Assembly: GCA_044222225.1 (NCBI GenBank) | Contig: JBGANR010000001.1 | Coordinates: 246,173-310,172, forward strand | Length of the DNA stretch: 64,000 bases | Origin: JBGANR01 sp044222225 | GTDB taxonomy: Bacteria > Actinomycetota > Actinomycetes > Mycobacteriales > Mycobacteriaceae | Direction of reading: 5' to 3' | Shown: piece by piece, positions 8,167 through 16,686 of the stretch | Layout of the letters: every line of letters starts with the position of its first letter | Numbering within the stretch: position 1 is the stretch's first letter | The notes under the pieces: generated by a model | Databases searched by the model: none | What the model saw: the letters and a program-made list of their open reading frames with translations, nothing else | What the model was told of the DNA's origin: nothing | Program-made: the position numbers and the translations under genes

Positions 8167-8221
8167 CTGCTGGGCGACATCGAGCCGCGAGCGCAGCTGT
8201 ACGTTTAGTGCATGTTGAGCG

Positions 8222-8250
8222 TTGCGGGGTGTGCTGGGCGGGCGTATTAT
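8222..8250 (+). promoter_or_regulatory. Promoter of the DUF222-HNH gene
   Basis: TTGCGG (8222-8227), a 17-nt spacer and TATTAT (8245-8250) form a good sigma-A-type promoter about 38 nt before the ATG at 8288. Confidence 0.5.
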
Positions 8251-8287
8251 CGATGTTGCGTTCGATGCACTCCGGGGGGAGCTCACC

Positions 8288-10132
8288 ATGTCTGCTGTTG
8301 CTGTACGCACTCGCACTCGCGGCGGTTCTGGCGGGTCGTGTTCTGTGTCGGTTCTTGCTCGGCTGGAGACCGCGACGCGGGCGCATGGGCGCGGGTATGT
8401 GGATCAGATGGCCGCGGTCGCTGACGTGTATGCGGTATACGACGGCCGGCACCGGAACAAGGTGTACCAGGACCCGGTGCAGGCGGCCGGGGATGAGATC
8501 GCCGCGTTGTTGGGTCGGGGTGCGGCTCAAGCTGATCGACTCATCCGGTACGCGCTGCTGTTCCGTGATCTGTTGCCGTCGGTGCTTGCTCATGTGGCGT
8601 CGGGCAGGTTGACGCCGCTACAAGCCGAGCAGTTGGCGCAGCGGTTGGAGGCGATGATCGACGCGATCATCGCCCAGGTCGACGCTGACGCCCTCCGAAT
8701 CAGACGTCGGGTGGCGTTGGCTGATCGTGCGGTGTGGTGCCGCAACATCGGGGACGGGATGGCGCAGTTGTCGATCACCTGCGAGGCGACGGTCGGCCGC
8801 ACCGCCGAGGGGGCTTTGCGGGCCGCTGCTCGCGGTCTGGTCGCCGGCGGTGATGGGCGGACGCAGGCTCAAGCGATGTCGGATGTCGCCACCGCCGCGC
8901 TGCTGCTCGGGCGAGCCCCAATGCCGGTGACGGTGTCGCCGGTGGTGACCTCGCCTGCCGGTCCGGTGGTGGCTGGGTCGGCTGATTCTGACGGATCGGC
9001 CGCGGAGTCTGACGTCGCCGTGTGGGCGGCTGCTGAGAATGCCCGGCAGGCCGCTGCTGACGCTGAGGGGCGGGCCGCCGTGGATGCTGCTCGGCGGGCT
9101 GTGGATGTGGCGGCGTTGGAGGCTGTCACGGGGCGGGTTGTGGTGCATGTGGTGGCGAATCGGTCCACGGTCGATGATCCGACCGACCTGCAGCCCGGGT
9201 TCCTGCCCGGGTATGGGGTGATCAGCGCTGATCATGTTCGTGATCTCGCCGGCCGGGGCCGGGTCGTGTCGTTGCTCCCGGACAGCGCCTATCCGACCGG
9301 TGACGGGCCACCCGACAGCGATGGATCGCCCGGCGGCGGTGGGCCGCCCGGCGGCGACGGACGGCCTGGTGGTGGTCGGCCGACCGGGAAACGCCGGCGG
9401 TGTTCGTCGCGGGCTCGGCCACGTCAGCGCGACACGAGAGTGGCGGTGGGTCGTGCCTCGGCGTGTCCGGCTCCTGGGGGTGTGTCAGAGTCCGACACGT
9501 CAGCGCGGCCGCGTGCGTCTCAAGCAGCTGATGACTATCGTCCGACGGCCGCGGCGGTGAGGTTTCTGCAGGTCCGGGACCTTGTGTGTCGTTTCCCGGG
9601 ATGCAGCCGCCCGGCCGAGCGGTGTGATGTCGATCATGTCGACAACCACCAGACCGGGAACACGACGACCGCGAACACGGGGCATCTGTGCAGGCGTCAC
9701 CATCTGGGGAAGACTCATCACGGTTGGCGTATCGAACACCTCGACAGCGGCCCGAACGTTCCCGACGCTCAGCTCGATGCGTACCTCGATCACGTCGGCG
9801 AGGTCGCCGCGAGCCGCAGCGTTCGCCGTGGGCACGCTGGTGGTGTGGTGTTCGTCAGCCCGCTCGGCGGGCGCTATCCGGGCCCGGCGTTCACCGGAAT
9901 CGATCTGTTCCCCGGATTAGCCGGTGTGGTGTTCGACGACACCCCGGGCGCGACTCCGGCCGGCAGACCGGCCCGTCGGAACCGGCTCGTCGAGTGGCAG
10001 GCCCGCGTCCGAGCCGAACGCGCGTATGCCCGGATGATCCGCGAGTCCGACCAGGCTGATGCTTCGGCGCGGGAGGCGGCGGGGCGCGCCGCCGCGGCCG
10101 CCGCCTACAACGACGACCCGCCACCCTTCTGA
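8288..10132 (+). CDS. DUF222 / 13E12-repeat family HNH endonuclease-like protein
   Basis: Product of 614 residues. The long N-terminal helical region matches DUF222 (REP13E12 family). A C-terminal HNH nuclease motif starts near residue 434 (CRFPGCSRPAERCDVDHVDN, then LCRRHHLGKTHHGW) with the paired cysteines and histidines needed for metal binding. A Pro/Gly/Asp-rich linker at roughly 335-385 separates the two and is probably disordered. These genes are multicopy in mycobacteria, Gordonia and relatives and are thought to be mobile, but their activity is poorly known. The ATG at 8288 follows a GGGGGAG site. Base use is less GC-rich than in neighbours, fitting a mobile history. Confidence 0.85.
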   Translation: MSAVAVRTRTRGGSGGSCSVSVLARLETATRAHGRGYVDQMAAVADVYAVYDGRHRNKVYQDPVQAAGDEIAALLGRGAAQADRLIRYALLFRDLLPSVLAHVASGRLTPLQAEQLAQRLEAMIDAIIAQVDADALRIRRRVALADRAVWCRNIGDGMAQLSITCEATVGRTAEGALRAAARGLVAGGDGRTQAQAMSDVATAALLLGRAPMPVTVSPVVTSPAGPVVAGSADSDGSAAESDVAVWAAAENARQAAADAEGRAAVDAARRAVDVAALEAVTGRVVVHVVANRSTVDDPTDLQPGFLPGYGVISADHVRDLAGRGRVVSLLPDSAYPTGDGPPDSDGSPGGGGPPGGDGRPGGGRPTGKRRRCSSRARPRQRDTRVAVGRASACPAPGGVSESDTSARPRASQAADDYRPTAAAVRFLQVRDLVCRFPGCSRPAERCDVDHVDNHQTGNTTTANTGHLCRRHHLGKTHHGWRIEHLDSGPNVPDAQLDAYLDHVGEVAASRSVRRGHAGGVVFVSPLGGRYPGPAFTGIDLFPGLAGVVFDDTPGATPAGRPARRNRLVEWQARVRAERAYARMIRESDQADASAREAAGRAAAAAAYNDDPPPF

Positions 10133-10233
10133 CGTTCGGGTGTCCCGGTGGCGCCGTCGCGGGGTGTGACGATTTGGCGGGTGCGGGGCTCCTCGGCGCT
10201 CCGGACTCGCGACAAGCGCCCGGGCTACTCCGC

Positions 10234-11322
10234 TCAGCCGCCGACGACGAGGATCGCGACGATGACGATGACGATCGCGGCGACGACGAGCAGGACCGCG
10301 GTGAAACGGCGCGGGTCGGGGGTTCGGGCGGTCTTCGGCGGGCGCGCGGCCGGTTCCAGGAGGTCGGGGTGTTCGGTGGCCGGTGCGAGCCGATCGGTCT
10401 GCGGCGCGATTGCTCTCGCACGGCCTTCGGCGACGGCGGTGAGCTGCTCGCGGGCCTGTGCCATCGTCGGGCGGTTGGCGGGGCTGGGTTCGAGGAGACG
10501 AAGCAGCGTCGGGGTGAGGTCGCCCGCGTTGCGAGGCGGTTCGATGACGCCCCCGGCGACGCGACGGAGCAGCGCCACGGAATCGGAATCGACGCCGTGG
10601 GGCGGGGAGCCCTCGACGGCCGCGTAGAGCGTCGCGCCGAGGGAGTAGACGTCGGAGCGCTCGTCGGGCGTGTGCCCGCGTGCCACCTCGGGCGCGAGGT
10701 AGGCCGGGGTGCCGGTGATGACGTCGGCGGACCGGCGGACCGGCGGCTCGCCGGGGGACGACTCGCCGCTGGATGCGGCGGACGATCGCGACAGCGTCGC
10801 CGGGTCGATGGGCGACTCCGCGGAGTCGTCGCGCAGGGCCGCGATGCCGAAGTCGGTGATCTTCACCGTCGATCCCGCGACGAGGATGTTGCCGGGTTTG
10901 ACGTCGCGGTGCACGATGCCTGCGGCGTGCGATTCGGTGAGCGCCTCGGCGACGTCGGCCCCGATGCGTGCGGCGCGTCGCGGTTCGAGGACGCCGCGGG
11001 TGTCGAGCAACTGCCCGAGGCTGCGGGCGGCCAGGTACTCCATGACGAGCCAGGGGCAGTCGGAGTCGATGACGACGTCGTGCACGGCGATGACGTGCGG
11101 GTTGCGGAGCTGCGCCGCGAGGCGGCCCTCCCGGAGCGCGCGGTCGCGGCGACCGGCGTCGACGGCGGAATCGCCCCGCGGTGCGATCTGCTTGACGGCG
11201 ACGTCCCGGCCGAGGAGTTCGTCCTTGGCGAGCCACACCGCGCCCATCCCGCCGTCCCCGATGCGCGAACGCACGCGGTAGCGACCGGCCAGGAGGCGGC
11301 CGGGAAAGGCAGGGGAGGTCAT
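10234..11322 (-). CDS. Membrane-anchored serine/threonine protein kinase
   Basis: Product of 362 residues with all main Hanks-kinase elements: glycine loop IGDGGMGAVW (21-30), ATP-binding K44, catalytic HRDVKPGN with D140, DFG at 157-159, and an activation loop rich in Ser/Thr/Pro before TGTPAYLAPE. A single hydrophobic helix (about 340-360) ends the protein, with only two glycines after it, so there is no PASTA or other extracellular sensor as in PknB. The kinase would face the cytosol. The activation loop is unusually long (about 30 residues). Its substrate cannot be deduced from the context. Confidence 0.93.
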   Translation of the reverse strand: MTSPAFPGRLLAGRYRVRSRIGDGGMGAVWLAKDELLGRDVAVKQIAPRGDSAVDAGRRDRALREGRLAAQLRNPHVIAVHDVVIDSDCPWLVMEYLAARSLGQLLDTRGVLEPRRAARIGADVAEALTESHAAGIVHRDVKPGNILVAGSTVKITDFGIAALRDDSAESPIDPATLSRSSAASSGESSPGEPPVRRSADVITGTPAYLAPEVARGHTPDERSDVYSLGATLYAAVEGSPPHGVDSDSVALLRRVAGGVIEPPRNAGDLTPTLLRLLEPSPANRPTMAQAREQLTAVAEGRARAIAPQTDRLAPATEHPDLLEPAARPPKTARTPDPRRFTAVLLVVAAIVIVIVAILVVGG

Positions 11323-11635
11323 GGCGTCGAGGTTAGGGCCTCGGTGCCGCGCGGCGGGTCGCGGGTCGTGCGCGACGGCGTCACGGGCCGGTACAGACGA
11401 TGTTCACCGAGCGGCGCCGACGATCGCGATGCGGCTGTTGCGGGCGACTCACGGCGACCGTATGCTGATTTATAGAAAACAGTTTCGATAAGCTCTCACC
11501 CGCTGCCCCGGTTCGCCGGGCTTCCCACGGCGTCTGTTGCGGAGTGGATCGAAGTCGCTTCCGCGGTGGCCGCAAGCCGCTGTGAGGAGTGAGTGACGTG
11601 AGCGGAGGCCGAGTCTACGGGCCTGGAGGAGAGCG
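11323..11635. other. Intergenic region between the kinase and imuA'
   Basis: 313 bp without a credible gene. It holds the divergent promoter region of the kinase and imuA', including a possible LexA box at 11473-11488. A good GGAGGAGAG ribosome-binding site lies directly before imuA'. Nothing else is recognisable. Confidence 0.6.
11473..11488. promoter_or_regulatory. Possible LexA (SOS) box of imuA'-imuB
   Basis: TAGAAAACAGTTTCGA matches the actinobacterial SOS consensus TCGAACNNNNGTTCGA at 9 of 12 defined positions. It lies in an AT-rich island (11461-11490) that also resembles a promoter. imuA'-imuB is a known LexA regulon in mycobacteria. Confidence 0.45.
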
Positions 11636-12472
11636 ATGACGACGACGCAGGAGCGCGCCGGGGGAGACCGGCGGGCGACGGTGACGGCTCTGCCGGGCGT
11701 GCGGGACGGTGCGACCCGCGAGGAGCGGATCGTGGCGTTGCGCTCGATGCTCGCGACCGCGGCGTCGGGGCGCGGCGTGGCCGCAGGCGAGCCGGGTTCG
11801 GCGCAGCGGCGAGGCGGAGAGGTGCCGGAAGCCGACCCGACACGGACTCCGCAGGCCGCGGCGGACGGCGGCGCGGGCGTGTTGCCGGTTCCGGCGCCGC
11901 TCGCCGAACTCCTGCCCGCGGGCGGACTGGTGCGCGGGCAGGTCGTCGGGGTGAGTGGCGCGGGGATGCTGCTCGCTGCCCTGCTCGCATCGGTGACGGC
12001 GTCGGGCGGACAGGCGGTGATCGTCGGACACTCACGGTTGTCGCTGCTCGCCGCCGCAGAGCTGGGGGCGGAGCTCTCGGGCATCGCGACGATCCCGGAG
12101 CCGGGCCCGGATCCGGTGGAGATCGCGTCGATCGTCGTCGACGGCGTCGACCTCGTCGTCCTCGATCTCACGGGTGTCTCGGTGACGCCGGGCCGGGCCA
12201 GGGTGTGCGCCGGACGGGCACGCGCGGCGGGGACGGTTCTCGCCGTCTCCGGTGGGCGGTTCCCGGGGTCGTCGGTGATGCTGTCGGCCAGGATCCGCGG
12301 CTACCGGTTCGCGCCGGGTGGACGCCGGATCGGTGGCGTCCGGCTCGAGATCTCGGCGAGTGGCAAGGGATTCACCGAGCGGCTGACGACGGTGGTCGCC
12401 GACGGAACCGCACTTCGACCGGAGAACGGGTTCGCGGCGGCGCGTCCGCAGTTGTCGGCGGTGGCGGGATGA
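11636..12472 (+). CDS. imuA': Mutasome accessory protein ImuA'
   Basis: Product of 278 residues, RecA-like in fold but without an intact Walker A motif (GQVVGVSGAGMLLAALLASV takes its place). It shows VDLVVLDLTG like a Walker B strand and the RIRGYRFAPGGRRIGGVRLE C-terminal block. In mycobacteria ImuA' joins ImuB and the polymerase DnaE2 for error-prone translesion synthesis under SOS control. Here imuB follows with a 4-nt overlap (ATGA) and dnaE2 lies 5 kb downstream, a genomic context that makes the call secure. The ATG follows a GGAGGAGAG site. Confidence 0.9.
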   Translation: MTTTQERAGGDRRATVTALPGVRDGATREERIVALRSMLATAASGRGVAAGEPGSAQRRGGEVPEADPTRTPQAAADGGAGVLPVPAPLAELLPAGGLVRGQVVGVSGAGMLLAALLASVTASGGQAVIVGHSRLSLLAAAELGAELSGIATIPEPGPDPVEIASIVVDGVDLVVLDLTGVSVTPGRARVCAGRARAAGTVLAVSGGRFPGSSVMLSARIRGYRFAPGGRRIGGVRLEISASGKGFTERLTTVVADGTALRPENGFAAARPQLSAVAG

Positions 12473-14025
12473 GCGTGACCGCAGGCACAGGACGTGTATT
12501 GGCGCTGTGGGTGCCCGACTGGCCGGCCGTCGCGGCGGCGCTGGACGCGGGCGTCGACCGGCACGAGCCGCTCGCCGTGCTCTCGGCGGGCCGGGTGATC
12601 GCCTGCTCGTCGGCGGCACGCGGCGAGGGCATCCGTCGTGGCATGCGTAAGCGGGAATCGCAGGCCCGCTGCCCGCGGCTCGTCGTCGCCGACCGCGACG
12701 TCGCTCGCGACGCCCGGCACTTCGAGCCGATCACCGGGGCGCTCGCCGACACCGTGTCCGGCGTGGAGACGCTGCGTCCGGGCCTGCTCGTGCTGCCGGA
12801 GCGGGGTGCCGCGCGTTACCACGGGTCGCCGGAGCAGGCCGCCGAACGGCTAACGGAGGAGGTGTCGGCACTCGGCGTCGACTGCCAGATCGGGGCGGCC
12901 GATGAGATGTCGACGGCCGTCGTCGCGGCCTTCCGGGGTGCGCGGGTCCCGGCGGGAGGGGGTGCCGCGTTCTTGGCGTCGCTGCCGATCGCCGAGCTCG
13001 CGCGGGAGCCGAGCCTGTGCTCGGCCGATCGCGACGAGTTCATCGATCTGCTGTGGCGGCTCGGGCTGCGCACCGTCGGAGCGTTCGCGGTGCTGTCCCG
13101 GCGGGAGGTCGCGGGCCGGTTCGGCCCCGACGCGGTGCTCGCGCACCGCATGGCGCGGGCCGAGCCGGAACGTCCGCCGTCACCGGTGCCGGCGGACGTC
13201 GATCTCGCCGTCGAGCAGCGCTGCGATCCGCCGCTCACCCAGGTCGACGTCGCGGCCTTCGTCGGGCGCGCGCTCGCCGTCCGGCTGCACGAGGGGTTGG
13301 CGGGTGCGGGTGCGGCGTGCACGCGGCTCGCCGTCACCGCGATCACCGACAGGGGCACCGAGCATCCCCGGGTGTGGCGCTGTGCGCGGCCGCTGACGCC
13401 GGAGGCGACCGCTGATCGGGTCCGCTGGCAGCTGGACGGCTTGCTCACCGGGCGCGGCGGCAGCCTCGACGGCCCGGTCGCCGCGCTGCGTCTGGAACCG
13501 GTCGAGGTGGTGCCCGCTTCCGCGCTGCAGTGGGGCCTGTGGGGTGGCGAGGGGGAGGGCGCCGAGCGGGCACGGCGGGCGCTCACCAGGGTGCAGGGCG
13601 TTCTCGGGCCGGACGCGGTGCGGGTGCCGGTGCGTAGCGGCGGTCGGGCGGCATCCGGCCAGATCACGTTGACGCGGTTCGGCGACGAGCCGCTGCCCGA
13701 ACGCGATCCCGCCGCACCGTGGCCCGGCCGGCTGCCCGCGCCCGCGCCGTCGGTGCTCGTCGAGGCACGGGTGAGGCTGCTCGACGCGACGGGGGAGTCC
13801 GTCGACGTCACCGATCGCGGCGCGTTCACGGGTGAGCCCGTCGAGGTGACGTGGGGGTCGCGGCATTACGACATCAGCTGGTGGGCGGGGCCGTGGCTGT
13901 CCGAGGAGCGCTGGTGGGCGGGCGAGTCGGCGCGGGCGCGGGCGCAGCTGTTGCTGGCGGAACGGGGAGCTCTGCTCGTCCGCTATGCCGGTGACGGCTG
14001 GACGGTCGAGGGGCTGTACGAGTGA
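12469..14025 (+). CDS. imuB: Y-family polymerase-like protein ImuB
   Basis: Product of 518 residues, related to DinB/Y-family polymerases but probably catalytically dead: the metal-binding DxD at the N-terminus is replaced (LALWVPDWPAVAA) and the second acidic motif is missing. It keeps the fingers/palm and little-finger-like regions and a long C-terminal tail ending near LLVRYAGDGWTVEGLYE. In mycobacteria ImuB is the adaptor linking DnaE2 to the beta clamp. It overlaps imuA' by 4 nt. The in-frame region upstream of 12469 belongs to imuA' and is not used. Confidence 0.92.
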   Translation: MSVTAGTGRVLALWVPDWPAVAAALDAGVDRHEPLAVLSAGRVIACSSAARGEGIRRGMRKRESQARCPRLVVADRDVARDARHFEPITGALADTVSGVETLRPGLLVLPERGAARYHGSPEQAAERLTEEVSALGVDCQIGAADEMSTAVVAAFRGARVPAGGGAAFLASLPIAELAREPSLCSADRDEFIDLLWRLGLRTVGAFAVLSRREVAGRFGPDAVLAHRMARAEPERPPSPVPADVDLAVEQRCDPPLTQVDVAAFVGRALAVRLHEGLAGAGAACTRLAVTAITDRGTEHPRVWRCARPLTPEATADRVRWQLDGLLTGRGGSLDGPVAALRLEPVEVVPASALQWGLWGGEGEGAERARRALTRVQGVLGPDAVRVPVRSGGRAASGQITLTRFGDEPLPERDPAAPWPGRLPAPAPSVLVEARVRLLDATGESVDVTDRGAFTGEPVEVTWGSRHYDISWWAGPWLSEERWWAGESARARAQLLLAERGALLVRYAGDGWTVEGLYE

Positions 14026-14029
14026 GAAG

Positions 14030-14566
14030 TCACTTCTCCAGCAGCTTGCGCAAGGTGTTGAGATTGCGCGTCGTCAGGGTCGGCCCGCCCTTGCGGTTCG
14101 CCAGCTTCTCCATCGTGGCGGACGTCGTCGACGCCAGCGTGTCGCCCTTGCGAGCCTCCCAGAACAGCGCGACGCGGTTCTCGTCGAGCGCCAGCCGAGG
14201 CAGGTCGAACGAGGCGACGGCGGCCGCGTCGTCGCAGAACGTCACATAGGCGTGCCAGCCCTCACGGATGTCGAGGGGATAGCCGTCGACGACGCGGGCG
14301 AGCTCGCCCTTCTCGACGAGGATGATTCGCGCGCCGTAGCCGAACTCCTCGGTGAGCGCGGTTTCGATCGCCGCGGTGAGCGCCGGGCGGTCGCGGCCTT
14401 CCGGGTCGGTGAAGTAGGCGTTTCCGCTGGCCAGCAGCGTGCCGACGGCGGCCAGGTCCAGCTGTGTGAGCAGAGTGCGCAGCGCCGCCATCGTGATCCG
14501 GACGCCGCCGACGTTGACGCCGCGCAGCAGGGCGATCCACCGGGTCGCAGGTTCCATCTCGCTCAT
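14030..14566 (-). CDS. DUF1697 family protein
   Basis: Product of 178 residues with the DUF1697 hallmarks ALLRGVNVGG near the N-terminus, LLASGNAYF in the middle and ATMEKLANR with NLNTLRKLLE at the end. Family members are small cytosolic proteins of unknown function. The ATG overlaps the stop of the upstream serpin gene (ATGA), so the two are probably translated together. It converges with imuB only 4 bp away, leaving no room for a separate terminator. Confidence 0.88.
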   Translation of the reverse strand: MSEMEPATRWIALLRGVNVGGVRITMAALRTLLTQLDLAAVGTLLASGNAYFTDPEGRDRPALTAAIETALTEEFGYGARIILVEKGELARVVDGYPLDIREGWHAYVTFCDDAAAVASFDLPRLALDENRVALFWEARKGDTLASTTSATMEKLANRKGGPTLTTRNLNTLRKLLEK

Positions 14567-15837
14567 CCTGCCGTGGGGTCGGTGACGGCGCCGAAGAAGA
14601 GCGGCAGACCGACCCGGGTGTCGACGATCTGATAGGCGAACGGGCGGTCGGCGGCGAACCGCGTCGCGCTCGGCGGCGCGGACGTCGGGCCGACGTCGAT
14701 CTTGACGACGGCCGCCGCCGTGACGCCCTTCTCCGTGACGTCGATCCGCGTCTGCTGCGAGGCCTTCTGGACGAGGAGGTTCTCGCCGATGCCGTCGAGC
14801 TCGGCGCGGTCGGTGAACATCGCGCCCGCCCCGAGTGAATCGAGCACCGGGCGCAGGTCGAGGGAGGTCGTCGCCGAGAAGCGGGGCAGCACCACCTCGA
14901 CGGGCTGCGGCGCGGCGGTCTTGAGTGCGGCACCGGCCGCGGCGAGCGTATCGGCGGTCACGGTCTGCGGCCGTGCGGGCGTCGGACCGGGGGCATCAGG
15001 CAGGACGACGCGCATCGCCAGCCCGTCGGCGAACGGCAGTTCGAGCGCCTGCCAGCCGCGGCCACGCGCCGTGCGGGCGCGCAGCGTCGCCCCCATGAGC
15101 TTCACGGTCACCCGGCTGCCGTCGACGCGGGTGAACGGCCCGTCGCTCCCCGCGCGGAACGGGGTCTCCCAGGCGGCGGCGAGATAGCTCGTCGCGAGCA
15201 GACTGAGCAGTGTGTCGGCCTGTGCGTCGGGGGCCTCGGTGATCTTGCCGTTGGTGTTCTCGGCGATCCATCGGTTGATCGCGGTGTCGGCGCCGCCGCC
15301 GGCGAAATCGACCGGATAGACGCCGGAGTCGAAGATCGTGCGCAGCTCCGTCAGGTAGTCCGGCTGCACCCGATCGGTTCCGGCCTGCACGAAGACGCCG
15401 GTCGCCTGGTGGTAGACGGGTGGGTTGGGCGGATTCTTCTCGTCGACGTCCCGCAGATCCGTGTCCCAGGCGGCGAGCTGGCCGAGTAGTGCCGCGTAGG
15501 CCCGTGGCTGCGGCGTCCCGAGAATCCTGTCGAGCTCGGCCGCCGTCCCACCCGTCGCGCCGCGGCGGAGCATGGCGAGCGCGGTGGTCGTCGCCCACGG
15601 TGCGACGACGGGATTGGTCCCGGTGGCTCCGGGACCGAACGCCGTCGCGACGCCGAGCCGGTTCGCCGCGGCGACGACGGTAGCGACGTCGCCGCGTACC
15701 TCGTCGATCCCCACCTGCGCGAACGTCGCGCTCGGAGCGGTCAGCGTGGACAGCGTCGTCGGCGAATCGCCCCCCGATCCCGAGCAGGCCGCCAGCGCGG
15801 CGACGAGGACGGCCGGCAGCAGTCGTGTGACACGCAT
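14563..15837 (-). CDS. Lipoprotein serpin (serine protease inhibitor)
   Basis: Product of 424 residues. A signal sequence with lipobox AALAAC (Cys 18) predicts a lipid-anchored extracellular protein. The body has the serpin fold: helix region ATTTALAMLRRGATGGTAAE, gate region VEVVLPRFSATTS, and the reactive-loop hinge EKGVTAAAVV followed by RPFAYQIVD and GLPLFFGAV. Small residues in the hinge suggest a truly inhibitory serpin. The target protease is unknown. Serpins are uncommon in bacteria but recur in actinobacteria. It is co-directional with the DUF1697 gene (overlap) and downstream of an AraC regulator gene. Confidence 0.88.
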   Translation of the reverse strand: MRVTRLLPAVLVAALAACSGSGGDSPTTLSTLTAPSATFAQVGIDEVRGDVATVVAAANRLGVATAFGPGATGTNPVVAPWATTTALAMLRRGATGGTAAELDRILGTPQPRAYAALLGQLAAWDTDLRDVDEKNPPNPPVYHQATGVFVQAGTDRVQPDYLTELRTIFDSGVYPVDFAGGGADTAINRWIAENTNGKITEAPDAQADTLLSLLATSYLAAAWETPFRAGSDGPFTRVDGSRVTVKLMGATLRARTARGRGWQALELPFADGLAMRVVLPDAPGPTPARPQTVTADTLAAAGAALKTAAPQPVEVVLPRFSATTSLDLRPVLDSLGAGAMFTDRAELDGIGENLLVQKASQQTRIDVTEKGVTAAAVVKIDVGPTSAPPSATRFAADRPFAYQIVDTRVGLPLFFGAVTDPTAG

Positions 15838-15849
15838 GACGTCCAGTAT

Positions 15850-16680
15850 TCAGCCCTGCCGGCCCCGGGCGGCCTCGCGGGCATAACGGGCCGGTGGGGC
15901 GCCGACGACGGCGCCGAACGCGCGGATGAGGTGCGCCTGATCGGAGAAGCCGAGGTCGACGGCCAGCGTCGCCCAGTCCGGGGCGCCGCCGGAGTGGATG
16001 AGCGCGGCGATGTCGAGGATCCGGCGCCGCGCGATGACGGCCTTCGGCGTCGCCCCGACATACGAGGCGAACAGCCGCTGCACCCGCCGGACGGGCTCGT
16101 CGACGGCGGCCGCGAGATCGTCGACGCGGCGCAGGTCCGGGGTCTGTTCGATCAGCCGCACCCAACCGTTGACGGTCCGCACGAGCGGGTCGGGCTCGGG
16201 GGTGAGCGCGCGGAGGAAGTCGGTGACGATCGCCGCGCGTTCGGCGTCGTCGAGGTCCGGGGCGAGGACCTCGGCCGCGACGTCGGCGTCCGGCCGCGGC
16301 AGGGAGCGCAGGTCGCCGATCGGGGTGACGGCGTCCGCGATGTCTGCCACGGACCGGCCGAGCACGGGCCGGAAGCCGGCGGGTGTGAACGCGACGCCGA
16401 CGACGATCCCGTCGCCCCGCAGCGTCCGGCCGAACGGGGCGGACGTCACGCCGTAGGCGTTGAGCCGGCCGTTCTCGGCGGCCAGGTGCACCTTCGGTTG
16501 GTGGACGACGGACGGTGTGTACGGCTCCGGTGCGTGCCAGCGCACCCGCCAGACGTAGTCGACGACGTCGGCGAGGTCGGGGGCGGCGGGGACGCGGCCG
16601 ATGTCGACGATCCGCTCCGCCTCCTTCGGGCGCAGCAACGCGCCCGGTTCGCCCTCGGTCGGCGGCGTGCTCTCGGCCAC
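15850..16680 (-). CDS. AraC-family transcriptional regulator
   Basis: Product of 276 residues. The N-terminal part (DVVDYVWRVRW, PSVVHQPKVHLAAENG) resembles the DUF6597-type sensor domain found in AraC regulators. The C-terminal double helix-turn-helix shows VRRVQRLFASYVGATPKAVI and LAVDLGFSDQAHLIRAFGAV. It follows the D-threonine-aldolase-like gene by 6 bp on the same strand and precedes the serpin gene by 12 bp, so the four minus-strand genes from 17769 to 14030 may be one operon. The effector is unknown. Confidence 0.9.
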   Translation of the reverse strand: MAESTPPTEGEPGALLRPKEAERIVDIGRVPAAPDLADVVDYVWRVRWHAPEPYTPSVVHQPKVHLAAENGRLNAYGVTSAPFGRTLRGDGIVVGVAFTPAGFRPVLGRSVADIADAVTPIGDLRSLPRPDADVAAEVLAPDLDDAERAAIVTDFLRALTPEPDPLVRTVNGWVRLIEQTPDLRRVDDLAAAVDEPVRRVQRLFASYVGATPKAVIARRRILDIAALIHSGGAPDWATLAVDLGFSDQAHLIRAFGAVVGAPPARYAREAARGRQG

Positions 16681-16686
16681 GACGGC

